Below are positions 1 to 8,157 of a DNA stretch of 10,029 nt, in pieces; position 1 is the first letter of the stretch, and each line of letters starts with the position of its first letter. Under the pieces are notes generated by a model. That model searched no databases. It saw only the letters and a list, made by a program, of their open reading frames with translations, and had not been told where the DNA came from. A program made the position numbers and the translations under genes. Source of the stretch: Mycoplasmataceae bacterium (GTDB taxonomy: Bacteria > Bacillota_I > Bacilli_A > Mycoplasmatales > Hepatoplasmataceae). The stretch is taken from assembly GCA_013214845.1 (NCBI GenBank), contig JABSQC010000013.1, positions 1 through 10,029 on the forward strand, in the 5' to 3' direction.

Positions 1-367
1 AATTGGGTTCTCTACTTTCTAAAATTTCTCTTATTCTCTCAAGTGTTCTACCACTGTCAATAATATCTTCCAGTATGACTACATCTTTACCCTTTATATT
101 GACATCAATTTCCTTATCAACAACTATGCAATCACTTTGTTGTTTTCCTCCGTAGTAGCTCTTAACGCCTATGAAATCCAACTCGTGAACTATATCTATA
201 TGTTTGCTAAGGTCCATAGAAAAAGGTATAGATCCCAACATTGTAGAAATTAATACTAAATTTTCAGAGTCTTTATACTTTGTATTAATTCATTCAGCTA
301 ATTCAACAATCTTATCCTGAATCTCTTTTTTAGAAAAGATAATTTTTTCAAAAAATTTTTTATTCAT
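1..367 (-). CDS. hpt: Hypoxanthine-guanine phosphoribosyltransferase, N-terminal part (runs off left edge)
   Basis: This is a purine salvage enzyme that joins hypoxanthine or guanine to PRPP to give IMP or GMP in the cytoplasm. About 122 residues are visible from an ATG at 365-367; the C-terminus lies beyond the window. The PRPP-binding loop of type I phosphoribosyltransferases is clear near residues 97-110 (VVILEDIIDSGRTL), and the earlier segments LISTMLGSIPFSMDL and LDFIGVKSYYGG fit HPRT. One Trp (AEWINTK) is encoded by TGA, so a standard-code reader would split the gene. It follows tilS with an 18-nt gap and no obvious ribosome binding site, and is probably the last visible gene of the prs-pth-tilS-hpt operon. 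In many Firmicutes ftsH follows hpt, so ftsH may lie just to the left; this is inference. Confidence 0.93.
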
Positions 368-385
368 TATTGATAAAATTATAAA

Positions 386-1273
386 TTAAATAGTCTCAAT
401 TGAAACATTTTGGTGTGTTTTTTTTATAAAAATATTCTCTCTAATTCTAAACTTTTTGCTTTCATTTCCTGTTTTAACCAAAAAAATTCTTAGTTCGTTA
501 ATCTTATTAAAAGATATATTTGCATCGGCTATATTTTCAGATACATATTTATAAATTAAATCTATTTGATTAATTTCTTCTAAATCATTTAAAAACTTAC
601 AATTATATTTGTTTTTTTCTCACCTAATATAATTAGAATTCAAAATCTGTTCCCTTTCTATATTTTTTTTATTTAGTTTAATAAATTTTTTGTACAATGA
701 TTCTTTTTTTCTCAAACTATATTCTTTTAAACTATTTCTTATTTTGTTTCTTGCATACTTATCAATTACATTTGTTTCATCAATTCCATAATTAACATTA
801 TTGTCTATGCAATAACTAGTAAGATCATTCTTTCATAAATCAATAAGTGGTCTAGTCACTTTAATTCCTTTATAATTACTATCTTTTCTAATTCCATAAA
901 AAATATAATTATCTGATCTGTCTTTTTTCATTATTGCTGTTTCTAAAAAGTCATCTTTATTATGAGCAATCAATATTAAATCATCATTACTAGCAAAAGT
1001 TTTAAAAAAATCATATCTAATTCTCCTTGCTTTATCTTGAAAATTATTAAACTTTTTATATTTATTTAAAACTTTATCATTAACCACTAACCTCTTAAAG
1101 GTTATGTTTTTTTTCTTACAATAGTCCTCTACAATTTTTTCATCTCTGTCAGATGTAGGTCTTGATTTGTAGTTAACGTGACAAACAATAATAGAGTCAC
1201 TATTTTTTTTAAATTCCTTGTCAAGTAAAGCCATTGAATCTGGCCCACCTGAAACTCCTATTATTCTTTTCAT
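386..1273 (-). CDS. tilS: tRNA(Ile)-lysidine synthase, short mollicute form
   Basis: TilS ligates lysine to C34 of the CAU-anticodon tRNA-Ile using ATP, which makes the tRNA read AUA instead of AUG. The product is 295 residues when TGA is read as Trp at positions 147 and 218. The N-terminal PP-loop (SGGPDS, residues 8-13) is intact, followed by the N-type ATP pyrophosphatase domain with CHVNYK and a conserved Arg-rich stretch (RPTSDRDEK, ARRIRYDFF). The C-terminal half is Lys/Asn-rich and lacks the long C-terminal domains of E. coli TilS (about 430 residues); a short form is usual in mycoplasmas. The ATG at 1271-1273 puts the PP-loop at the normal distance from the N-terminus. It lies 36 nt after pth and 18 nt before hpt. 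No clear Shine-Dalgarno is seen; a TATAAT-like hexamer lies 12 nt upstream but without a good -35. Confidence 0.93.
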
Positions 1274-1309
1274 AAGGTTATTATAGTTTTAATTTAATAA
1301 TATAAAGAA

Positions 1310-1870
1310 CTAAGATATCTTATTATTTACATCTACTAAATCATTACCATCAATAATTAGTTCACAAGCATCCTTTAATTTAGGAAAGTTTTCTTTTAAG
1401 TTAATTAAATCTTTCTTTCCAAATCTCGAAAGTACATAGTTGCTTATATCACCAGTAGTAATTCCTATTCCTAATTTAATTCTAAAAATATCTGAAGTTT
1501 TTAATTTATTAATTATGTCCTTCATTCCATTGTGACCACCGTGAGAACCTTTATCTCTTATTCTGTAACATCCTACATCAAAATTGAAATCATCATATAT
1601 TACAATAATGTCACTTGTGTCTATTGAATAAAAGTCTGATATTGATTTAACAAATGAACCAGAAAGATTCATATAAGTGTTAGGTTTACCTAAAAATATT
1701 TTTTCACCTTTTATTTTAAATTCAGCTACTTCACCGTTAAACTTCTTATTATGTTTAAATGAAACACCATATGATTCAGCTAAATAATCTACAAATAAAA
1801 AACCTGCATTGTGCTTAGTTTCTTCATACTTACTTCCAGGGTTTCCTAGTCCTACAATTAGCTTCGACAT
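1310..1870 (-). CDS. pth: Peptidyl-tRNA hydrolase
   Basis: Pth hydrolyses the ester bond of peptidyl-tRNAs that drop off the ribosome, recycling tRNA in the cytoplasm. The product has 186 residues, normal for the bacterial Pth1 family. All residues known as catalytic or tRNA-binding in E. coli Pth are present at the same numbers: N10 and H20 in the opening motif (GLGNPGSKYEETKHN), N68 in NTYMNLSG, D93 in IYDDFNFD, and N114 in SHGGHNGMKDI. It begins 9 nt after the prs stop codon and ends with TAG, 36 nt before tilS. The pairing with prs is also known in Bacillus (prs-ctc-pth); the ribosomal protein gene ctc is absent here. It contains no Trp, so it reads the same under either genetic code. Confidence 0.97.
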   Translation of the reverse strand: MSKLIVGLGNPGSKYEETKHNAGFLFVDYLAESYGVSFKHNKKFNGEVAEFKIKGEKIFLGKPNTYMNLSGSFVKSISDFYSIDTSDIIVIYDDFNFDVGCYRIRDKGSHGGHNGMKDIINKLKTSDIFRIKLGIGITTGDISNYVLSRFGKKDLINLKENFPKLKDACELIIDGNDLVDVNNKIS

Positions 1871-1879
1871 AATTTTTTC

Positions 1880-2848
1880 TTATTTCTTAATCTTTATATT
1901 ATCGTATATATTTGAAGTTGATTGATTTAGAGTTTGAGCTTTAATTAATTTTGAAATCAATTTATCTAACGATATTATTCTTAACTTATCAGTTTTTTCT
2001 AAGTACTCAGGTATCTTATTTTCTATCGAATTTGTCATATATATAGACTTAACAATTTTTTCATTTGTTATTTTATAAAGTCCATCATTAGAGAATATTC
2101 CATGAGTACAGAATATAGATACTGACTTAGCTCCTAATTCTTCTGCAACTTTAATAGTGTTATATATTGTTCCACCAGTATCAATCATGTCATCTATTAT
2201 GATTGCATTTTTACCATCTAAAGGATCACCAAGAACATTTAGAACTCTTGATTCATTTGGTTTACTTCTTTTTTTATCTAGAATTGATAAATTAGTTTTA
2301 AGCATGTTTGAAAGAACTCTTGCTCTGTTTATTCCACCATGATCAGGAGAAACAACAATCATATTATCCATTTTTTGTTTTTCAATTTCTTCTTTTATAA
2401 GGTAAATACCTTTTAAATCATCTACAGGAACATCAAAGAATCCTTGCACTTGTGATGAATGTAAATCCACAGTAATTAATCTATTAATACCAACGTTTTC
2501 TAACATATCAGCTAGAAGCTTAGCAGTAATTGGTTGTCTTCCTTTTGCTTTTCTGTCTTGTCTTGCATAACCATAAAAAGGTATTATTACATTTACCTCT
2601 TTAACAGAAGATCTTTTTAGAGAGTCTAAAAAGATAAGAAGTTCCATTATGCTGTCACTTGAAGGGTTAGAAGTTGACTGTATTACATACACAATTTTTC
2701 CTCTTACAGATGTTGAGGGGTATGTAAGCATTTCACCATTTGCAAATCTTGTAAATTTAACACCTGGGTTTTTAAGACCTAAAAGGTCATTGATTGATTT
2801 AGCCATCTTTTTAGATTGACTTAAACCGAAAATTAATATATCGTCCAT
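1880..2848 (-). CDS. prs: Ribose-phosphate pyrophosphokinase (PRPP synthetase)
   Basis: Prs transfers pyrophosphate from ATP to ribose 5-phosphate to make PRPP, the precursor for nucleotide salvage and synthesis. The product has 322 residues, near the usual length of about 315. Motifs in order are FANGEM (35-40), the Tyr-Gly-Tyr-Ala-Arg-Gln-Asp-Arg-Lys ATP-binding segment (92-100), the VDLHSSQVQGFF segment (127-138), SPDHGGINRAR (167-177), and the ribose-phosphate loop IIIDDMIDTGGTI (216-228). The last ~20 residues (QTLNQSTSNIYDNIKIKK) extend beyond the usual end and look like a lineage-specific tail. The ATG at 2846-2848 gives a typical N-terminus but has no Shine-Dalgarno. A good promoter lies upstream inside rsmA, making prs the first gene of a prs-pth-tilS-hpt operon. 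The PRPP made here is the substrate of Hpt, encoded by the same unit. Confidence 0.97.
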   Translation of the reverse strand: MDDILIFGLSQSKKMAKSINDLLGLKNPGVKFTRFANGEMLTYPSTSVRGKIVYVIQSTSNPSSDSIMELLIFLDSLKRSSVKEVNVIIPFYGYARQDRKAKGRQPITAKLLADMLENVGINRLITVDLHSSQVQGFFDVPVDDLKGIYLIKEEIEKQKMDNMIVVSPDHGGINRARVLSNMLKTNLSILDKKRSKPNESRVLNVLGDPLDGKNAIIIDDMIDTGGTIYNTIKVAEELGAKSVSIFCTHGIFSNDGLYKITNEKIVKSIYMTNSIENKIPEYLEKTDKLRIISLDKLISKLIKAQTLNQSTSNIYDNIKIKK

Positions 2849-2859
2849 TTTTTAAAGAT

Positions 2860-2881
2860 TAAGAATTGTTTATTATTCTTA
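2860..2881 (-). repeat. Small inverted repeat at the presumed 5' end of the prs mRNA
   Basis: A perfect 7-bp inverted repeat (TAAGAAT / ATTCTTA) with an 8-nt loop lies between the rsmA stop and the prs start. It falls almost exactly at the transcription start predicted from the -10 box at 2887-2892, so it could form a hairpin at the 5' end of the transcript. The stem is mostly A-T pairs and weak. It has no following T-run on the minus strand, so it is not a standard terminator for rsmA. A role in mRNA stability or start-site choice is only inference. Confidence 0.3.
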
Positions 2882-2886
2882 CTACA

Positions 2887-2915
2887 ATTATAGTTTACTT
2901 TGAAAATAATGTAAA
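2887..2915 (-). promoter_or_regulatory. Sigma-A-type promoter for the prs operon, inside the end of rsmA
   Basis: On the minus strand a TTTACA hexamer (2910-2915) is followed after exactly 17 nt by TATAAT (2887-2892). The -10 box is perfect and the -35 matches TTGACA at most positions. Expected transcription starts near 2880, leaving a leader of about 32 nt before the prs ATG. The -35 and most of the spacer lie within the last codons of rsmA, so the two operons share sequence. AT-rich genomes yield chance TATAAT boxes; the consensus spacing and the position just before an operon start are what support this one. Confidence 0.55.
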
Positions 2916-3674
2916 CAACTTTTTAAATTCGCTAATTGATACCGACTCACCACGAACCATTTCTCAGTTCTCTCCAAATATTTTTAATAGATTATTTGAT
3001 ACTTGATCTTCACTATAAACTAGCTTTAAATTATTTCTAAGTGTCTTTCTTTTCTTTGCAAAACATTGTTTTATAAAATCTAAATACAATGCTTTGTTTT
3101 CTATTCCAGAATTATCCATTCTTTCTAATCTCACTACTGCACTATCTACTTTGGGTCTAGGTTTAAAACAAGTAGGAGGAACATTTGTAACTCTTTTTGT
3201 TTCATAAAAACTTTGAATAGCAACTGTTAATCTCCCGTATAACTTCTTATTTCTTGTAGATGTAATTCTATCTACTAATTCTTTTTGAAGCATTATTGTC
3301 ATAGAATCACAATTATCATCTTCAAGAAATTTAAAAATGATTTTAGATGAAATGTAATAAGGAAGGTTAGCAACAACAGAATATTTTTTATTTTCACTTA
3401 AATCACTTGTATTAAAATCTAGTATGTTTCCAGAAACTAATTTTAAATTTTCATCTTTAATTTCTTTTTGTAAATACTCATATAATTCATCATCTATTTC
3501 AACAGCAACTATTTGCTTATCTTTATTTTTAACTAATTCCTTAGTTAAAGCACCCATACCTGGTCCTACTTCAATTATTGTTTTATTGGGATTATCAGTT
3601 GTTGAACTTATTATTTTATTAATAATATTCTTATCTATTAAAAAGTTTTGTCCTAGGGCTTTATTTGCTTTCAT
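2895..3674 (-). CDS. rsmA: 16S rRNA (adenine-1518/1519-N6)-dimethyltransferase
   Basis: RsmA (KsgA) dimethylates two adjacent adenines in the 3'-terminal helix of 16S rRNA during late small-subunit assembly, using S-adenosylmethionine. The product is 259 residues with TGA read as Trp at 237 (GENWEM). It opens with the classic KANKALGQNFLID segment, then SAM motif I (EVGPGMGA, 35-42), the acidic VEIDDEL that holds the SAM ribose, catalytic motif IV NLPYYIS (103-109), and the target-binding CFKPRPKVDSAVVRL segment (169-183). The small helical C-terminal domain is complete only under code 4; a standard reading loses the last 23 residues. The start overlaps the end of tatD by 14 nt, which suggests translational coupling, since no good Shine-Dalgarno precedes it. 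The prs promoter is embedded in its 3' end. Confidence 0.96.
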
Positions 3675-4455
3675 TTAATCACTTACTATTTTTAAATACT
3701 TTTTCAAAGTTATCAGATACTACCTTATTAAATTCTTCTATGTCTATATTATGATGTGTAGCAATTGTTTTAGCTACGTAAATACTGTATTCAGGAATAT
3801 TAGTTTTTCCTCTATATGGAACGGGTGACAATCAAGGACAATCCGTTTCATAAAATACTTTATCTAAAGGTGTGATGTACATATTCTCCCTTACATCTTC
3901 TGCATTCTTAAATGTAATTATTCCTGTGTAACTTATATATAAACCAAGATCAAGTAGTTTTTTAGTTCATTCAATACCACCTGTTCATGAGTGAAGAATA
4001 GTTGTTGGCAAATTCTTTATATCTTTAAAAACATTGTATACTTCTTCATCAGCATTTCTTGAATGTATAATTAGCGGCAATTCTAATTCTTGAGCAAGTT
4101 CAATTTGTTTCATAAATGCGTGCCTCTGATATTCAATATCGTCTTCTTCAAATTCATTAAAACCTGTTTCTCCAATAGCTATAATCAATTCTTTATTTTC
4201 TAAATAAAGTTTTTTAAGTTTTGGTATATCGCTATCTATAGTTGATAAATCGGAAGTAGGATGAACACCTATTGCAACTTTATATATATGTGGATATTTT
4301 TTGGCTAAGTTAACTGCTTCAACTGATGTCTCATAGTCTAAAGCAATATTTACAATTTTTGCTCCATCATAGTTTGATATATCATCTATAACTTTTTCAT
4401 AGTTATCTTTGTATGTATATTTTAATACATGTGCATGTAAGTCTAAGTATTTCAT
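3661..4455 (-). CDS. tatD: TatD-family metal-dependent deoxyribonuclease
   Basis: TatD-family proteins are metal-dependent hydrolases of the amidohydrolase fold, mostly acting as 3'-5' DNA exonucleases; the physiological role of this copy is not known. The product is 264 residues when TGA is read as Trp at 157, 163, 208 and 259. Metal ligands are all visible: H7 and H9 (DLHAHV), E96 (GETGFN), H131 (IIHSRN), H155 (ILHSWTGG) and D205 (YETDCPWLSPVP). I place the start at the ATG 4453-4455, giving MKYLDLHAH as in relatives, rather than an in-frame ATG 12 nt upstream that would overlap mnmE. The start follows the mnmE TAA after 1 nt, so the two are probably coupled. The 3' end overlaps rsmA by 14 nt. 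In Bacillus rnmV separates tatD (yabD) from ksgA; it is missing here. Confidence 0.94.
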
Positions 4456-4456
4456 A

Positions 4457-5800
4457 TTATTTACCAAGACAGAACTTAGAAAATATTTTATCTAATAAGT
4501 TTCCATCTACCTTTTCTCCTAGTATCTCACTAAGGATACTATATACCTCTTTAATGTCCTCAGAAATTAAATCAACTGATAAGCTATTATCAATAGTTGA
4601 AATTATCTCTTCTAAACTATTAATTGATTTTTCTAGTAAAGATAATTGTCTTTCACCAAGTAGTACATCATTGCTTGTAGGTACATTAATTTTTTTAGTT
4701 CTCTTAACTATCTCTTTTACTAATTTATCTAAGTTACCTGATTTAGCAGAAATTTCAATTGCATCTTTAGAATCAATCTCAATTCTTCTAGTCAAGTCTT
4801 TTTTATTTAAAACTATTATGTTGTTTTTATCTTTTACTGAATCTAATACAAATTTATCTTCTTTTGATAATTTTTTAGAGGAATCAAATACCGAAACAAT
4901 GATGTCTGCTTCATTAATTTTTTTAAGTGATTTTTCTATTCCTAACTCTTCTATTTTAGAATCAGCTTTTCTAATACCAGCAGTATCTATTAATTTATAA
5001 AGAAGTCCATCTAAATAAAACTCTCCTTCTACAACATCTCTGGTTGTTCCAGGCAAATCGTAAACTATAGCTTTATCTTCTCTTAAAAGTGAATTAAGTA
5101 TAGAAGATTTACCAACGTTTGGTTTGCCGACTATTGCAATTTTAAATCCATCATTTACTGAAGTCATAATAGAAGAATCTTTATATATTTTTCTAATTTT
5201 TTTAAGAAGCAGTTCTAAGTTATTTTTTACACTATTTTCATTTGTTTGTTTTGTCTCTTCAAATTCAGGGTAATCAATTGCAACTTCAATTTCAGCTATT
5301 AAAGTTAAGATGCTATCTCTTAACTCATTAATTAAACTAGATGACTTACCTAGTAATTGAGCTGAAGATACTTCTTGTGATTTCTTAGTTTTAGAAAGTA
5401 TAAGATTATTTATAGATTCAGCTTGAACTAAATCCATCTTGTCATTTAAAAAAGATCTTCTAGAAAACTCACCTGGTTCGGCTTGTCTTAAACCATTTAG
5501 TTCTAAAAATTTTGCTATTTTAGAAATAACAAATAATGAACCATGTGTTTGTATCTCTACAACGTCCTCTCCTGTAAATGATCTCGGTCCTTTAAAAAAC
5601 AAAAATAGAACATTGTCTAATAGTTCATTATTTATTGTTATATCTTTGTTATAAACTCTTCCACCTACTAAATCATCTTCTTTAAATTTTGCAATTAGTG
5701 GGGGTATATCAAATGCTTTCTCTCCAGATATTCTTACTATTGCAACATTTTGATTTATTGGAGCAGTTACTAAAGAATATATAGTGTCGCTAAATTTCAT
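4457..5800 (-). CDS. mnmE: tRNA uridine-34 modification GTPase MnmE (TrmE)
   Basis: MnmE acts with MnmG to add aminomethyl-type groups to the wobble uridine of certain tRNAs, using GTP, a tetrahydrofolate one-carbon unit and FAD of the partner. The product has 447 residues, normal length. The N-terminal folate-binding domain carries TAPINQNVAIVRISG (12-26) and GPRSFTGEDVVEIQTHG (71-87). An inserted G domain follows: G1 GKPNVGKS (225-232), G2 GTTRD (251-255), G3 DTAG (272-275), G4 NKKD (332-335), and SAKSG (351-355). The C-terminus is the diagnostic FCLGK, whose Cys is needed for activity in the family. The start has a good Shine-Dalgarno (AAGAGG, 5811-5816) that lies within the last codons of yidC, 5 nt of spacer separating the two genes. 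No mnmG is in view. It has no Trp codons. Confidence 0.97.
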   Translation of the reverse strand: MKFSDTIYSLVTAPINQNVAIVRISGEKAFDIPPLIAKFKEDDLVGGRVYNKDITINNELLDNVLFLFFKGPRSFTGEDVVEIQTHGSLFVISKIAKFLELNGLRQAEPGEFSRRSFLNDKMDLVQAESINNLILSKTKKSQEVSSAQLLGKSSSLINELRDSILTLIAEIEVAIDYPEFEETKQTNENSVKNNLELLLKKIRKIYKDSSIMTSVNDGFKIAIVGKPNVGKSSILNSLLREDKAIVYDLPGTTRDVVEGEFYLDGLLYKLIDTAGIRKADSKIEELGIEKSLKKINEADIIVSVFDSSKKLSKEDKFVLDSVKDKNNIIVLNKKDLTRRIEIDSKDAIEISAKSGNLDKLVKEIVKRTKKINVPTSNDVLLGERQLSLLEKSINSLEEIISTIDNSLSVDLISEDIKEVYSILSEILGEKVDGNLLDKIFSKFCLGK

Positions 5801-5805
5801 CTTAA

Positions 5806-8157
5806 TTATGCCTCTTGTAATACAAGGTCTTTTTCATCTTTAGAATTAGATTCTTTATCCTCTTCTAAATTATCATTATCTTTTTTATCTTTTTTAGAAG
5901 TACTTTCAAATAATTTTCCAATGTGTTTATATCAAGGAAGAATATTACCTTTTTCTAACTCTTCTTTTCTTGAAGTACCTAATCTTTCATATTTTATATT
6001 TTCTGCTTTTCTAACTAATAAGTAGTGTTGGATTAGTGAAATAAAGATAGTGTATAGTCCAGAAACGATTCAGTAAATAGCTAGCAATGATGGAATTGTA
6101 AGACCAATGATGATAAAGAAGATTCCCATGAAGTTTGACATTCTGTTAGATTTCTTCATAGCTTCTTTAGTTTTTTCATCTATGTTTTTAATACCTTTTC
6201 TTTTTTTAGCTAATCATGTAGGTGCTTTAAATGAAATGTATTGAATAGTACATACAGGAATCATTATTAGTAAAGCGGCAGGAGCTCCACCAAATAGTGC
6301 TGATAGTGATGAAGATCCAAATGCTACACCTCCAATTGCTCCTATTTTATAGAATGGTAATGCAGAAATAACACGTCACATTGCAAGGAAGATAGGCATT
6401 GTTATCAACATTGTTCCTATTGAACCAAACGGAGAAACACCCTCTTTTTTGTATATTGCAGTAGTTTCTTGTTGTTTCTTAGACATCATCTCTTTATTAG
6501 ATTTGTCATACATTGCATACTTAGCATTTACTTCAGCAGTTTTAAGTTGTATTTCTTGTGTCTTAGCTGAGTCATTAAATGTTTTTATAGAAAGAAGAGT
6601 TGAAAGAAGACGTAGCATAAGAACTATAAAGATAACTCCTAAGATAGCTGATCATACACCAAATACTGATCATGAAATTCATGTACCAACTCAAAGTGAG
6701 AATTGAGATATTGGTCATACGAATAGTCCATAGAAAGGACCAAACTCTCAAGCATCACCTCAAGATACAACTATCTCTCTTGAATCAATTTGGTGATTAA
6801 CGTCTCCTAAATTAAATGCTGAGAATGCTTCATCAAATGAAACTCCCAATTCAGTAGTTTGATTTGTATTAAACATAATAGCAAATCCACCTAGTGCTAT
6901 ATCATAACCGTGTTTTGTAGGTATAGCATCTGGATTAGTGTAGTAGTCGTTATAGTATGAATCATATTCATCTTTAATATATAGTTTTACGCTTATATCA
7001 CTAATATTAGGATCTGATGAAGTGCTAGAAAGATCAAACTTATCATTCATTACTGTTGAGTTAGCTGATACAACACCGTGATCACTTATTGACTTAGAAA
7101 CTTCTTCTTGTGCTTTATAAATATCAGGCACATAATCCCATGAATAAGATGTAGGAGTAGAAGTTAAATCATATAGGTCACTTGAAACAGCATATGCTGT
7201 AGGAGTACTTGTTGTTGAATCAGTATAGTACATACCACTGTCTGGGTAAAGTGGGTCCATAAAGTATTCTTCAATAGAAATGTATGAAGCCGATTCATTA
7301 TCAGAGAATTGAGATTGAGCTACTGATGAAGCGTGTTGTTCACTTGTTGAAACAGTACCAATTGTTCATCCAGCGTTATCAATTCTATCACTAGACTTAG
7401 CATCGTTATCTGCTCAATTGTCTCCTCTTTCATCAATAGCAGCTTGGTTAACTATATTAGAAGGAGCAATAGAAGAGCCTGCATAAGTTGCATCAGGTAC
7501 AAAGTAGACATAAGCAGGATTATATGTTCCAGCTGTTAGAAAATCCTTTATAGAAGCATTTAATGCATCTGTAACTTGTTTTACACTAAGTACATTAGAA
7601 CTCTTATCAGTTATGTCAGTTGGAGTTGTTGCAGGATCTGAAGTATCTGGAGTCCCATCTATAACATCAACTTCAGGGTTGTAATAATTGTTAATGGCAA
7701 GCATGTATTCATTTGCACCAATTCATGACATGTATTGTGCAAATGATTGTGCTTCTTTCATACCTAGTTCTTCTCAACTAGAAGCAGTAGTACCATTTTC
7801 ATTTAATTTAATTGGGTTCCCACCCAGATCTTCAAGTGGTTCTGTTTCATCAGTTGCTCTTGCAAGTAATGGCTGTACATTAAAGTTATTAGAATATACA
7901 TCATCATATTTTGTATATACTTCTAGTCCTAAACCAAGTTGTGGATTAGTTGATACAACAAAGGATTGGAAACAACCTCAAAGAGATACTATAAGTAAAA
8001 ATAGGTATACTAATCATTTAGTATATTTGTAGCCATCCTTAGCTATTTTTTTATAGTCAGTTTTATAAGTACCTGATTTCTTTTTTTTAGCAGAATAAAA
8101 ATAAGAATCTATTGACTTATTTTGATTTTTTTTCTTTTTGTTTTTTGTAGTTTCCAT
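5806..8157 (-). CDS. yidC: Membrane protein insertase YidC/Oxa1 with a very large extracytoplasmic domain
   Basis: YidC inserts and folds membrane proteins, alone or with SecYEG. Read with TGA as Trp (about 17 sites), this is one frame of 783 residues; the standard code breaks it into pieces. Order: basic cytoplasmic N-terminus (1-47, many Lys), first membrane segment (48-68), an outside domain rich in Ser, Thr, Asp and Tyr (about 70-480), then the Oxa1 core: TM2 about 494-515 ending in MLR with the groove arginine R516, a charged cytoplasmic hairpin (517-575), TM3 578-598, TM4 620-640, TM5 674-690, TM6 692-712, and a charged tail to 783. Typical Gram-positive and mycoplasma YidC proteins are about 260-390 residues, so the outside domain is exceptional. 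The start overlaps rnpA by 41 nt and is fixed by an AAAGG site 9 nt upstream. The core assignment is firm; the function of the loop is unknown. Confidence 0.93.
5811..5816 (-). promoter_or_regulatory. Ribosome binding site of mnmE, within the yidC end
   Basis: AAGAGG on the minus strand lies 10 nt before the mnmE ATG and inside the last codons of yidC. It is one of the few clear Shine-Dalgarno sites here and supports the 5800 start. Confidence 0.6.
7150..7207 (-). repeat. Two-copy 16-residue repeat inside the YidC outer domain
   Basis: The YidC outside loop contains TSTPTAY at residues 316-322 and TSTPTSY at 332-338, exactly 16 residues apart, with loosely similar following residues (SSDLYDL versus DYVPDIY). 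On the DNA the plus-strand 10-mer TGTAGGAGTA recurs at 7150 and 7198, 48 nt apart. It may be the trace of a small internal duplication in a fast-changing surface segment. Only two copies exist and the similarity is short. Confidence 0.4.

Noticed and set aside
1285..1292. Separate promoter for tilS (TATAAT-like box before its ATG)
   Set aside because: The box lies only about 12 nt before the ATG and has no reasonable -35, so chance is likely in this AT-rich gap.
4456..4467. Earlier tatD start at 4467 giving MVNN before MKYLDLHAH
   Set aside because: It would overlap the mnmE stop and add four residues absent from the usual TatD N-terminus; the ATG at 4453-4455 is the better start.
4413..5000. 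Long plus-strand open frame opposite mnmE
   Set aside because: It is antisense to conserved mnmE codons, has a low-complexity Ser/Leu/Ile composition and shows no family motif. The other plus-strand frames (2157-2342, 3424-3678, 5439-5654, 6449-6706, 7688-8032) were rejected on the same grounds.
7960..8000. Lipoprotein signal (LWGC) at YidC C62
   Set aside because: Trp at the second-to-last lipobox position and a 47-residue basic N-terminus do not fit a lipobox; the segment is better read as a plain membrane anchor.
5806..8157. yidC as a pseudogene broken by many stops
   Set aside because: All internal stops are TGA in one frame and fall at plausible Trp positions. With code 4 the frame is continuous over 783 residues.
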